Assembly: GCA_020444065.1 (NCBI GenBank)
Contig: JAHLLQ010000002.1
Span: 124,001 to 188,000 of the forward strand
Origin: a bacterium
Lineage (GTDB): Bacteria; Sumerlaeota; Sumerlaeia; SLMS01; JAHLLQ01
DNA: 64,000 bases
Direction: 5' to 3'
In this document: one piece after another, positions 23,097 through 32,239 of the stretch
Layout of the letters: each line of letters starts with the position of its first letter
Position numbering within the stretch: the stretch's first letter is position 1
Position numbers and translations under genes: made by a program
Notes under the pieces: generated by a model
What the model was told of the DNA's origin: nothing
The model's database searches: none
What the model saw: only the letters and a program-made list of their open reading frames with translations

Positions 23097-26000
23097 CTAT
23101 TCTCTCCCCAGAACCCCGAGCAGCGCATCCTCCAGGCTGGCGTCCACGTTGGCTGCCCGCGGGTGCGGAGCCTCCGGCGAGATCACCCGCCAGCCGGCGC
23201 TGTCGCCCCGCGCGTACCGGAACAGCACGCGGCCGCCCGCCGAAACGATGCCTTCGCGCAGACGCTCCGGGTCGTCGCCGTTCAACGGAATCTCCCAGAT
23301 CTGGTTGCGCCACTCGCCGCGGAGATCCAGCGGCGGACCCTGGAACAGCAGTCGGCCCTGATCCAGCACCGCCACCGCCTGGCAGGTCTCCTCCAGGTCC
23401 TCCACGATGTGCGTCGAGAACAGGACCGTTCGGGTGCGGGCCAACTGTGCCAGCAGCACGCGGACCTTCACGCGTTCCACAGGGTCGAGTCCCGCTGTCG
23501 GTTCGTCGACGATCAAGATCGGTGGCGCCTGCAGCAGCACGCGCGCGATCCCCGCCCGCTGTCGCATACCGCCGGAGAAGGTTCCGATCTTCTCGTTCAG
23601 TTCATCTTCCAGGTGAACTTCCTTCGCCGCGCGATGGATGGCCGCGTGGCGCTGCGCGGGCGAAGCCAATCTGTCCAGTCGCGCCAGGTGCGGGGCCAGG
23701 TGGGGATTCGTTTCCGGAGAGATCTGAACCTTCCGCAGCGTCCGCGCCGTTAGCATCGCGAAGTAATCGAGGTACTCGTACAGCGTCATCCAATCGTAGT
23801 GCCCGTGGTTCTGCGGCAGATAGCCGATCAACGGGGCTAATTGCTCGCCGGCTTCGCGTTGCGGTACGCCGAAGATGCTGACCGTGCCGCGCGTTGGCTC
23901 CATCAGTCCTGCGATGCACCGCATCAGCGTCGTCTTGCCTGCGCCGTTCGGGCCCAGCAAGCCGTACAGGCCGCGCCCGATCTGGAGCGTCACGCCGTCC
24001 AGCGCATCCACGCCGCGCCGCGGCCGGTGCCCGAAGGGATAGCCCTCGCCCGGCAGCAGTCGCGGAATCCGGCGCCAGCCATCGGTCGGATACAGAACGT
24101 GCAGGTTGCGCAGCTCGAGCGCCACCTCGTTCGGATCGATCGGCTCCGTCGGGATTTCAGCGATCGCATCCACCTCATCCGGGGTTGGGTGGAAACGTTC
24201 CCGCCGCAGCGCCAGCACAACCAGCGTACGCACATCGCCAATCGCCTGCTTGCCGAAGCGCCACATCCCGCGAACAGTCCCGCGCGCGACGCGCCAAGCT
24301 GTGACGGGCAGGCGCTTGAAGATCCACGGAGCGATCTTGCGGAACAGGCGCCACGCCTTCCCCGGCCACCTCCACGGACGCCACCGCCAGAATGCCACAA
24401 CGGCAATGATCCCGCGCATGATCCCATTTGTGACGCGCTCGAACGTCAGGAAGGCCAACCGCCAGGTTCCAATCCAATACGGTCTGGCCCACATCACGAA
24501 GTCATCGCCGATCAGGTACATGCACGGCAGCACCAGCAACATCAGGAACGTCGCGCTGGTCAGACCGCCCAGCACCGTTACTGCGACCGGGCGCCACTGC
24601 GAGGTCTCGCCGCCGCTGATCGCCAGCGGCATCAATCCCAGGGTCGTTGTCAGGAACGTCATGACGATCGGGCGGAGGCGCTGGTCGGCCGCCTGGAACA
24701 CGGCGCGACTTCGGCGATAGCCCTTCTCCACGCGATAGCGCAGCGCCGTGTCCATCAGCACAATGCCGTTGTTTACCGCCAGTCCGTTCAGCAGAATCAC
24801 GCCGAAGGCCGCCAACTCGTCGAAGGGCAGCTTTGTGATCGCAAGGGCAGCCACGATGCCGATGATCATCAACGGATTCGTCAGGATGATCGTGAACGGG
24901 ACCCAGTAAGATTCGAAGACCGCCGCCATCACGACGTAGATGAGCACCACCGCCGCCAGCAGAACGAAGATGAAGTCCTGCTGCCGTTCCTGCAACTGCC
25001 GCTGCTGGCCCTCGAATTCCACGACGATACCCGCTGGATTCGGCAGGGCCTTGATGATGTTTTTGATCGACGTCAGCAACTCGCCCGCATCCGCACCCGG
25101 GACCCACGTATAGTCGACATACAGGCTGCTCTGACGATCCTGGCGCGTGATGCGTGCGGGAGTCTGCGCCGCGCGGAAATTCGTCAGCTCGCCGAGCGGC
25201 ACGCTGCTGCCGAGCGGAGAGTAAATCGTCATGTCCTGAATCTGCCCGACCGTATCGATGTCCGCGCCGGCAAAGCTGATCGTCACATCGGTCCGGTCTT
25301 CGCCATCCTTCAGAACGAGGCTCGAAATCGTTCCGCCGGCTCGCGTCGCGCCGATATACTGGCCCAGCGTCTGCGCGTTCACGCCGAATAACCGCGCCTT
25401 GTCGCGATCGACCAGCGCCTGGTACTCGGGCTGAGGATTCTCCGTCCGAATCTCCGCATCGATGATGTTTGGCAGCGCACGCACCGCATCGATCAAACGG
25501 TTCGCGTACTGCTCGATGATATCCTGATCGAGCCCCTTCAGAACCAACTGCCCTGTCGTGCCCGATTGCAGCACGGCGGCATCCTGTCCCGGTTGGTCAT
25601 CTCGCGTCAGACTGATCTCGCCCCCCGGAACATTGCCGATGAAGTCCGGCATCGATTGTCGAATCGCGGATAGCGTACGGCCGCTCGGGCGTTCATCCTC
25701 CTCCAGCAACTGAATGTCGAAGGTCGCCTGGTCCTGGCGGAACCAGACGCCGAAGCGATCAATATCTTCGTGCTCCAGCAGACGATCTTCCACAAAGGAC
25801 ACCGTCCGGCTGGCTTCCGATGTCAGCGTGCCCGGCGGCATCTTCATGTACACGCGGAAGACCTGCTGATTGCCCTCCTGGCTCGCGTTGGCTTCGCGAA
25901 TGGTATCGCAAGCCTCGAGCATTACGAACGCCAGCAGCAGTCCCACGATCGCCAGCACGCGGCCGCGGTGCCGCAGGCAGCCCTTCAGGATGTAGCGGTA

Positions 26001-27566
26001 GATTTCGCGCATGCGGCTGTTCGTCGGGTTGAAGTGCTTCGCCGCGCGATCGAATTCCTCCGCGCCGCGAGCCCCGCGATGCCGCACCACCGTCTGCAGA
26101 ACCTTCGATGCCAGCATCGCTGAGAGCGTCAGCGCCACCAGCAGCGAGATCAGCAACGGGAAAACCAGCGCAAGGGCCGGTTCCTTCACGAACAGCTTGA
26201 ACTCGCCATCGATGAACAGGAACGGCACGAACGGCACGACCGACGTCAGCGTCGAGGCGAACAGCGCGCGGCCGACTTCATCGCCGCCCTGTCCCGCCGA
26301 TTCCAGCGCCGGCAGGTGCCTGGAGAAATACAAACGGAAACAGTTCTCCACCACCACAATCGAGTTGTCCACTAACATGCCTACACCCAGGGCGAGGCCG
26401 ATGATGGAGAAGATATTGATGCTCATCCCGAATGCATAGAACAGATTGAACACCGCGATGATACAGATTGGAACTGACGCGAAGATAATCGACGACACTC
26501 GCCACGAACGGAAGAAAACCATCGGCACAATCAGCGCCAGCACGGCACCGATCAGCGCCAGGTTTCGGACCTGGCGGATGACCTCTTCCACGATCTCGGC
26601 AATGTCCGTGTCGATCTTGACTTCCGTGCCCGGCGGAAGCTCCTGGTTGATCTCCTTGATTCTCGCACGAACCGTCTGGGCGAGACGAATCATGTTCTCG
26701 CCCTCTTCGCGTTCGACATTGATGCCGATCGCGTAGTTGCCGTTCGCGCGATAAACCCACCCGTCCAGCGCCTTGCCCTCGGTGACGTTCGCCACGTCCT
26801 CCAGAGACACGATGCCTTCGCTGTCGACCGGAATGCGGCGCAACTCGTCGACGTTCTTCACCGGATCGTTCAGGCGAACGTAGTGGTTCTCTCCCGGAAC
26901 ATCGAGAGTCCCAAGGAACGTATCCTCGTTTGCTGCGCGCTGGATCTTGCCGAAAACGTTCTCGAAATTCAGTCCGAACCCGGCCAGCCGATCGGCATCG
27001 ATCTCCACATCGGCCGCATCGGCAGCAAGCCCGCCGACTTCAACCTTCGCGACGCCGGCGATGCCTTTCAACTGCGGCTCCACCTTGTCGCGGACGACAT
27101 CGTAGAGCTGATCCTCTTCGAGAGGACCCTCCACGGACAGCGCCATCAGGAAATTCTTGAAGTTATCCGTCGTGAACGGAAAGACCTGGATCTCCGTCCG
27201 CCGATCATCCAGGCCCTGCTGGAACGAGTTCAATCGCTCCTGCAGGTCGATCGTCGTGAAGCGAATATCCGTGCCGTCCTCGAAGTCCGCCCGGATCCAC
27301 GTTCCCCAAGTCCCGGTCCAGGATTCGATCTTCTTCACCCGCGGCAGTTCGGCAATGATGCCCTCGACCGGCTTCGTCAGCGACTCCAGCGTATCCTCGG
27401 GGCTGGCCCCCGGCTTCTGCATATAGATGCCCAGCTTCGGCACCGTGATATCCGGGATCAACTGCATCGGGAGCTGCTCGTACGACACGATACCCAGCAC
27501 CACGATCGCGATGAAGACCATCAGCGTCGTCACAGGCCGTCGAACGGCGAGACGAGAGATCCGCAT
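23097..27566 (-). CDS. RND exporter fused to an ABC ATPase
   Basis: A single uninterrupted frame of 1489 residues. Residues 1-1024 form a complete HAE1/AcrB-type RND subunit: the N-terminal helix (VRRPVTTLMVFIAIVVLG), two large periplasmic loops, GMLVDNSIVVVE in the proton-relay helix (about residue 399), and the second six-helix half ending before MWARPYW at 1025. A basic, Trp-rich linker follows (1025-1145) with possible amphipathic helices. Residues about 1146-1400 form a full ABC-2-type ATPase: Walker A GPNGAGKTTL (about 1204), signature SGGMRQR (1331), Walker B ILIVDEP (Asp1354, Glu1355) and an H-loop in STHIVED. A C-terminal extension typical of drug-exporter ATPases ends the chain. No ABC permease or membrane-fusion protein gene is adjacent. 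Confidence 0.9.
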   Translation of the reverse strand: MRISRLAVRRPVTTLMVFIAIVVLGIVSYEQLPMQLIPDITVPKLGIYMQKPGASPEDTLESLTKPVEGIIAELPRVKKIESWTGTWGTWIRADFEDGTDIRFTTIDLQERLNSFQQGLDDRRTEIQVFPFTTDNFKNFLMALSVEGPLEEDQLYDVVRDKVEPQLKGIAGVAKVEVGGLAADAADVEIDADRLAGFGLNFENVFGKIQRAANEDTFLGTLDVPGENHYVRLNDPVKNVDELRRIPVDSEGIVSLEDVANVTEGKALDGWVYRANGNYAIGINVEREEGENMIRLAQTVRARIKEINQELPPGTEVKIDTDIAEIVEEVIRQVRNLALIGAVLALIVPMVFFRSWRVSSIIFASVPICIIAVFNLFYAFGMSINIFSIIGLALGVGMLVDNSIVVVENCFRLYFSRHLPALESAGQGGDEVGRALFASTLTSVVPFVPFLFIDGEFKLFVKEPALALVFPLLISLLVALTLSAMLASKVLQTVVRHRGARGAEEFDRAAKHFNPTNSRMREIYRYILKGCLRHRGRVLAIVGLLLAFVMLEACDTIREANASQEGNQQVFRVYMKMPPGTLTSEASRTVSFVEDRLLEHEDIDRFGVWFRQDQATFDIQLLEEDERPSGRTLSAIRQSMPDFIGNVPGGEISLTRDDQPGQDAAVLQSGTTGQLVLKGLDQDIIEQYANRLIDAVRALPNIIDAEIRTENPQPEYQALVDRDKARLFGVNAQTLGQYIGATRAGGTISSLVLKDGEDRTDVTISFAGADIDTVGQIQDMTIYSPLGSSVPLGELTNFRAAQTPARITRQDRQSSLYVDYTWVPGADAGELLTSIKNIIKALPNPAGIVVEFEGQQRQLQERQQDFIFVLLAAVVLIYVVMAAVFESYWVPFTIILTNPLMIIGIVAALAITKLPFDELAAFGVILLNGLAVNNGIVLMDTALRYRVEKGYRRSRAVFQAADQRLRPIVMTFLTTTLGLMPLAISGGETSQWRPVAVTVLGGLTSATFLMLLVLPCMYLIGDDFVMWARPYWIGTWRLAFLTFERVTNGIMRGIIAVVAFWRWRPWRWPGKAWRLFRKIAPWIFKRLPVTAWRVARGTVRGMWRFGKQAIGDVRTLVVLALRRERFHPTPDEVDAIAEIPTEPIDPNEVALELRNLHVLYPTDGWRRIPRLLPGEGYPFGHRPRRGVDALDGVTLQIGRGLYGLLGPNGAGKTTLMRCIAGLMEPTRGTVSIFGVPQREAGEQLAPLIGYLPQNHGHYDWMTLYEYLDYFAMLTARTLRKVQISPETNPHLAPHLARLDRLASPAQRHAAIHRAAKEVHLEDELNEKIGTFSGGMRQRAGIARVLLQAPPILIVDEPTAGLDPVERVKVRVLLAQLARTRTVLFSTHIVEDLEETCQAVAVLDQGRLLFQGPPLDLRGEWRNQIWEIPLNGDDPERLREGIVSAGGRVLFRYARGDSAGWRVISPEAPHPRAANVDASLEDALLGVLGRE

Positions 27567-27640
27567 GGGGGTAGTCAGCTCCGGGAGGACGATACACCAC
27601 GACGCCGCGGCCCAGCCAGGCCACGCGCCCTGGATGTTAT

Positions 27641-27669
27641 AGTATCATGGAGCCGGAATGCTTCACCAA
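27641..27669 (-). promoter_or_regulatory. Candidate promoter for the RND-ABC gene
   Basis: On the minus strand, TTGGTG (27669-27664) and GATACT (27646-27641) are 17 bp apart, about 75 bp upstream of the start codon. Each hexamer matches the consensus in four positions. Confidence 0.35.
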
Positions 27670-27754
27670 TCCCGCCACCTCAATTGCACGTCGCCGCCCT
27701 CGCGCGCCGATCGATCGCTGCCGCCATTGCCTCGACCGGCCCAACCCCCTCCCG

Positions 27755-27813
27755 TGACCTCCCGCAAAGCGTTGTGGTGACTGCCTTTGTGCTTCCAAAC
27801 CTTCAGAAGAACC
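27755..27813 (+). repeat. 59-bp intergenic repeat B, copy 1
   Basis: It matches 30976-31034 over 59 bp without gaps and with about eight mismatches (core AAGCGTTGTGGTGACT). It lies in the 553-bp gap 27567-28119. Apart from the promoter above and repeat C, that gap shows no gene. Confidence 0.7.
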
Positions 27814-28012
27814 CGACGTTGAATACTGGCCCAGGATCTATCTCTCTTGCCCTGGTGCTGGGCGCAGTGTTTTCTACCCTTGGTGATATTCGGGGGAGGT
27901 CCCATCAAGCCACTGGTTGGATGCATCACCTTGCCCGACGTTGCGTGTCACGTAACGCTCCGCGGCAATCGCCGTCGCCCCACAAATTCGGGCGGAAACC
28001 GAGAAAGCAGAA

Positions 28013-28069
28013 GTCTCCCGGCCGGATGGGACTGACGTTCGATGAATAGAGTGTCCTATCCCCGAATGT
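28013..28069 (+). repeat. Intergenic repeat C, copy 1
   Basis: It is similar to 29159-29214. Shared blocks are GTCTCCCGGC, GACGTTCGATGAATA and CCCGAATGT, in the same order and spacing. Both copies lie just upstream of hypothetical genes. Confidence 0.65.
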
Positions 28070-28119
28070 TCGATTCTCCCGAGTATCTAGGGTCAGAGCG
28101 TGGTGGAGGTTTCACAGCA

Positions 28120-29052
28120 ATGCACAAGATTGGAGCCATAGTCCTGATGCTCCTGGGTAGCCTGATATCGAGTGGAGCTTGCGGGGAGAACGTGGCGGAC
28201 TGCGAGATTATGCCGGCAGTGGCTCAGGACAGTATCTCCACTATGTCTCTCACGGAAGAGCAAGTTGAGAAGATCCATGAGATACTCAGCACTGCAGCTT
28301 GTCCATCTACGGAAATTGGATGGACGGAGGAAGAGTGTCAATCAAGCCTGGTGATCTTCGATTCGGCTCTAGATACGTTGGGGTACTCCATTCAGCCAGC
28401 TCAACTCGCAGAGGCGACATCACTTGAGAATATAGATATCGCAGCCAAACTCGTCGTCATAGCAGAAGACAAAATCCATCGGCCGGAGTACTATACTGAA
28501 ATCATTCAGTTCATCCAAGCCGTCGAATCACCTTCGCAATCCGGGATCGCGGATATGGCGTTTAAGGTTCCTATAGAGGAAGTTTGGCGGTTGCCTGTCG
28601 AGTACACGTTGCTGCGACCCTACCAACAGGGAGATGGCTTCAGGAGAGGTCTCTTCTTCAGAATTTGGCAAGAGGACCTTGGTAGCAAGATGGGCTTCCG
28701 ATCCCCAGTCTTCCCGACCACTTACATCTATTTGTCAAGGACTGCCTCCGAATACGCCAACTCCGGGCGCTCCCTGACACTAGGGAATTTCAGCGGGGTC
28801 TGTCCTCTCCTGATCGATTCTCCCGGGAAGGAGCAATTCGCCTTAGTCCTCGCACTCCTTGACTCTGCCAGGGCATGCCTAGGTAGCCAAAGCGGCTTCG
28901 ATGACATGGTACGAATGGTCGCGATTGCTTTGGCCTCCAATCCGAAGTGGGAGGAGGTCATCTTGGCTTCCGGGCAGGAGATGGAACTGAAGTACGGGGA
29001 ACTGTATGATTTCCTCTACCAAGAGTATCATAGATTCGACGAGATGTGGTGA
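28120..29052 (+). CDS. Putative exported protein of unknown function
   Basis: The protein has 310 residues. The ATG at 28120 follows GGTGGAGGT, and an upstream in-frame ATG at 28042 lies inside a repeat. The N-terminus (MHKIGAIVLMLLGSLISSGAC) is a signal peptide, possibly of lipoprotein type with an atypical box (SGAC). The mature protein is acidic with no recognised domain. Composition looks poorer in GC than the neighbouring dxr and RND genes, as expected of accessory DNA. The repeats on both sides suggest a mobile or rearranged segment. Confidence 0.65.
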   Translation: MHKIGAIVLMLLGSLISSGACGENVADCEIMPAVAQDSISTMSLTEEQVEKIHEILSTAACPSTEIGWTEEECQSSLVIFDSALDTLGYSIQPAQLAEATSLENIDIAAKLVVIAEDKIHRPEYYTEIIQFIQAVESPSQSGIADMAFKVPIEEVWRLPVEYTLLRPYQQGDGFRRGLFFRIWQEDLGSKMGFRSPVFPTTYIYLSRTASEYANSGRSLTLGNFSGVCPLLIDSPGKEQFALVLALLDSARACLGSQSGFDDMVRMVAIALASNPKWEEVILASGQEMELKYGELYDFLYQEYHRFDEMW

Positions 29053-29102
29053 TTTTCGTGGCGACTCAGCGACAGGCTCCTCTCCCACCCACGACGTCTC
29101 TT

Positions 29103-29156
29103 CAGAAAGAAGCGCATCGCGCGATTCCCCGCGCGCGCGCCCAACCCAGTGGATGA
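29103..29156 (+). repeat. 54-bp intergenic repeat D, copy 1
   Basis: It aligns without gaps to 30842-30895; CAGAAAGAA, CGCATCGC and CCCAGTGGATGA are shared. Confidence 0.6.
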
Positions 29157-29158
29157 GA

Positions 29159-29214
29159 GTCTCCCGGCTGATGGAACCGACGTTCGATGAATAAAGTTAC
29201 TTGTACCCGAATGT
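29159..29214 (+). repeat. Intergenic repeat C, copy 2
   Basis: This is the counterpart of 28013-28069, directly following repeat D. The two repeat types are thus joined here but separate elsewhere, giving a mosaic. Confidence 0.65.
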
Positions 29215-29284
29215 CCTATCTCCAGATTTCAATGGATGCTATGGAGCTGCCCAGGGACCTGAAGTGCCAACTGGGAATCGTGAA

Positions 29285-30055
29285 ATGATAATTGGTGATG
29301 TGCAAGTCTTCGCAATCGAGCTGACCCCGGAGAGGCCAATGGGAGGCTTTGGCCTCCCAGGAACTGCCAGTTACTGGGTTGCGGGTCATCGACTGGCAGG
29401 AAGTGACGATTCCTGCTATCTTCTGGAGACCCTGGGCAACCTGGAGGATATCCTTGTATACTCACAGAAGAGGGAATCTCATGACCTGTTTCTCTTATCC
29501 GAGGATTCATTGGCCAATATCCTCGCTGAGGGACTCTATGGTGAATCAGCTCCTGATTTCTCAGGTCTTCCCAGCCAGCTGAAAGACGAGAACTGGTACA
29601 GATTCAGTCTGTCTCTCCCCAGTTTAGCTTCAGATCGCTGTTTTACCTTCATGGTGACCTGCGAAGGGCGGGCGAGGCTACTTGTGGTGGATATCGATTT
29701 CACTTGGTGCAGAACTTGTGCCGCGAGTGCAGATCAGATAGAATCGGTCCTTGAGCGCGCTTTTGAGCAGCTGAGTGCCTGGAAAGCGGAATATGAGCAA
29801 ATCCTGAAACCGGAGGACGTTCCTGAGCCCGTAGATGCTCAGCGAGTCTATGAGACGACGGCTATCCGGGCTGAAGACATGTGTTCGTGGTGGGGCGTGA
29901 ATGGGCATGGTCAGGTCTACAAGTACGAGCTGCAGCCGAACGGTCGAGTCCGATTCGTGGAGGTTGTGCAGCCGAATCACATTCCTGAGAGCGTGAGAGA
30001 AGAGTTTCGAGAGATACTCGGCGGCAATGATCAGGAAGCATCTCCCTCTTGTTAG
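29285..30055 (+). CDS. Hypothetical protein
   Basis: The protein has 256 residues from ATG 29285. A longer form from TTG 29201 would start inside repeat C and is less likely. A 25-codon frame (29210-29288) ends in ATGA over this start and could couple translation, but it may be chance. No signal peptide is present; several cysteines occur (SDDSCYLLE, TWCRTC). No family is recognised. The C-terminal segment (QPNGRVRFVEVV) looks like a small beta domain. Confidence 0.55.
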   Translation: MIIGDVQVFAIELTPERPMGGFGLPGTASYWVAGHRLAGSDDSCYLLETLGNLEDILVYSQKRESHDLFLLSEDSLANILAEGLYGESAPDFSGLPSQLKDENWYRFSLSLPSLASDRCFTFMVTCEGRARLLVVDIDFTWCRTCAASADQIESVLERAFEQLSAWKAEYEQILKPEDVPEPVDAQRVYETTAIRAEDMCSWWGVNGHGQVYKYELQPNGRVRFVEVVQPNHIPESVREEFREILGGNDQEASPSC

Positions 30056-30087
30056 TCCCCGAATATCCCAACAAGGAGGGTCTATTC

Positions 30088-30792
30088 GTGTTTGGTGAAA
30101 ACAAGATCCGAAGCTTCTGCGTGATGCTGTTGTGCCTGCTTCTGTCTCTGTATCTTGCTCTTCAGGTGTCTGCGCAGATCGATCAACCTCAGCGGTCGAA
30201 TGCGCTCGAATTCACTTGGGAGAACGTGGACCCAAGTGAAGTTGTTTCTGGTGTCGTCTGGCAAATCAGGAGGCGCGAGATGGCCACGGATGTTGTACTG
30301 GAGATTCGGATGTTTGGGCGCTTTGGATATGTTCCACTCGTCGCGATGGGCGATGCAGAGCCGCTACCTCAAGTACGGTTCGATAGAATCCAAGTCAGTG
30401 CTGAGGGTATCGAGGAGCTTTCCGAACAGTTGAATGAACAACTAGATGGTTTTGAGGTAGAGTATCTCGCAGATGTCGACATTCTCCTGATTTCTGAGGC
30501 AGGACTGTCAGAAGATCTAGACTGGCCATTGAACAAGCGAGTCCGAAAGACAGTCGGGCTGACCTCAGATTGCCAGATAAGCATTCAGAAACACCCAGAA
30601 CCGGTAATCGATCTGGAACTAGATACCGCGAGACACTACTTCCACCAGTATGTGTCGTCACTGGGTGGAGATGCGCACTACTTAATTATCTCTCAGAAGC
30701 ACGACAAAACGATTGCCGTACATCAAGATTCCTTTCCAGCCTTCGATCCCAGTTCTATCCCGAATTACCGCCAAAGGCGTGCAGTGCAATAG
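30088..30792 (+). CDS. Secreted hypothetical protein
   Basis: The protein has 234 residues. The GTG at 30088 has an excellent AAGGAGGG seven bases upstream (30073-30080). The signal peptide (SFCVMLLCLLLSLYLALQVS) is predicted to be cut after VSA. The mature part is acidic, with no recognised domain. It follows the gene at 29285 by 32 bp, so the two are probably cotranscribed. It could be an extracytoplasmic partner of that protein, by position only. Confidence 0.65.
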   Translation: MFGENKIRSFCVMLLCLLLSLYLALQVSAQIDQPQRSNALEFTWENVDPSEVVSGVVWQIRRREMATDVVLEIRMFGRFGYVPLVAMGDAEPLPQVRFDRIQVSAEGIEELSEQLNEQLDGFEVEYLADVDILLISEAGLSEDLDWPLNKRVRKTVGLTSDCQISIQKHPEPVIDLELDTARHYFHQYVSSLGGDAHYLIISQKHDKTIAVHQDSFPAFDPSSIPNYRQRRAVQ

Positions 30793-30841
30793 CCGCTCGG
30801 CGAATCATGGGCAGGAGACCCTTTCGTCCGAGGCCCTTCGT

Positions 30842-30895
30842 CAGAAAGAACCGCATCGCTTGATCTCGCCCCCTCGCGTCCACCCCAGTGGATGA
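30842..30895 (+). repeat. 54-bp intergenic repeat D, copy 2
   Basis: This is the counterpart of 29103-29156, here followed 80 bp later by repeat B instead of repeat C. Confidence 0.6.
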
Positions 30896-30975
30896 ACGCT
30901 TGCGCATACGCGTGCACAGAGCAAGGCGAAGTGCCTGCTGAAGACCCGCGCGTGCTTCGGATTCAAAGCCCGGCT

Positions 30976-31034
30976 TGACCTCCCGCGAAGCGTTGTGGTG
31001 ACTGGCTTTGTTCTTGCAGACCTCCGAAAGAACC
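30976..31034 (+). repeat. 59-bp intergenic repeat B, copy 2
   Basis: This is the counterpart of 27755-27813. It ends two bases before the dxr start codon, so the repeat supplies the dxr leader and its weak ribosome site (GAAAG). Confidence 0.7.
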
Positions 31035-31036
31035 TT

Positions 31037-32236
31037 ATGTCGAAACGCGCCCTCACAATTCTCGGCTCCACAGGCAGCATCGGTACCCAGGCCCTCGATG
31101 TCGTTCGAGCCCATCCGGCTCACCTTCGCGTCGAGGCTCTCAGCGCCGGCGCGAACGTGGACCTGTTGCTGCGCCAGGTTGCCGAGTTTCATCCCAAGTG
31201 GGTTCATCTGACCGATGAACGAGGCGCCGAGCGGCTGCGCGCCGAATTGTCAGGCACCGAGGTCCGCGTTCTGAGCGGCCCGTCCGGCCTGCATCGGATC
31301 GCCGCCGAGCCCGAAGTTGACATGGTCGTCGTCGCGACCGTCGGGTGGACCGGCGTCGAGCCGACGCTCGAAGCGATCGAGGCGGGGCGCGAAATCGCCC
31401 TCGCGAACAAGGAAGTCCTGGTTTGCGCCGGCGACATCGTCATGGAGGCGGCCCGGCGCTGTGGTGTGACGATCTGGCCGCTCGACAGCGAACATAACGC
31501 CATTATGCAATGCCTGGCGGCCGGCCCCGTCGGACCGCGGGCACCCCTGCGCCGGATCATCCTGACCTGCAGCGGCGGCCCCTACCGAAACGCCTCTGCG
31601 GAGGAAATCCAGTCCGCAACCGTCGATCGGACCCTCGATCATCCCACCTGGGACATGGGCCGCAAGATCACCGTCGATAGCGCGACCTTGATGAACAAGG
31701 GCTTCGAGATCATCGAGGCCCATCACTTGTTCGATGTGCCGCTGGAGCGGCTCCAGGTGATCATTCATCCCCAATCGATCATTCATTCCATCGTGGAATA
31801 TACCGATGGCTCGATGATCGCCCAGATGGGTCAGACGGATATGCGGCTGCCGATCCAGAACATCCTGACCCAGCCCCACCGGCGGCCCACGATGATCGAG
31901 CCGCTGGATCTTGCACAGGTCGCACGGCTTGACTTTTCCGAACCCGATATGGACCGATTCCCGTGCTTGCGGATGGCCTACGACGCCGCCGCGCGCGGCG
32001 GGTCCGTTCCCTGCGTACTGAACGCCGCCAATGAGGTGGCGGTCCAGGCCCACCTGGATGGCCGGATTCCCGTCGGGGCCATTGCCCGCGTGATCGGCGA
32101 TGTGCTCGGCCGCCACGACGCGCAGCACCGGCCGGACCTCGATGCCTTGCGCGCCATCGATCGATGGGGGCGCCGAGTGGCCGCCGAAGTAATAGAAAAC
32201 CTCCCCGGTTCGACCGGCAAAACGGAGACGACGTAA
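31037..32236 (+). CDS. dxr: 1-deoxy-D-xylulose 5-phosphate reductoisomerase
   Basis: The protein has 399 residues, the usual length. The ATG at 31037 gives the canonical N-terminus SKRALTILGSTGSIGTQALD with the NADPH-binding GSTGSIG. Further hallmarks are LANKEVLV, the metal and substrate motifs LDSEHNAI and CSGGPYR, and MGRKITVDSATLMNKG. Dxr converts deoxyxylulose phosphate to methylerythritol phosphate, committing carbon to isoprenoids. The next gene, rseP, is three bases away, a pairing found in many bacteria; uppS and cdsA, often upstream, are absent. Confidence 0.97.
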   Translation: MSKRALTILGSTGSIGTQALDVVRAHPAHLRVEALSAGANVDLLLRQVAEFHPKWVHLTDERGAERLRAELSGTEVRVLSGPSGLHRIAAEPEVDMVVVATVGWTGVEPTLEAIEAGREIALANKEVLVCAGDIVMEAARRCGVTIWPLDSEHNAIMQCLAAGPVGPRAPLRRIILTCSGGPYRNASAEEIQSATVDRTLDHPTWDMGRKITVDSATLMNKGFEIIEAHHLFDVPLERLQVIIHPQSIIHSIVEYTDGSMIAQMGQTDMRLPIQNILTQPHRRPTMIEPLDLAQVARLDFSEPDMDRFPCLRMAYDAAARGGSVPCVLNAANEVAVQAHLDGRIPVGAIARVIGDVLGRHDAQHRPDLDALRAIDRWGRRVAAEVIENLPGSTGKTETT

Positions 32237-32239
32237 TCG

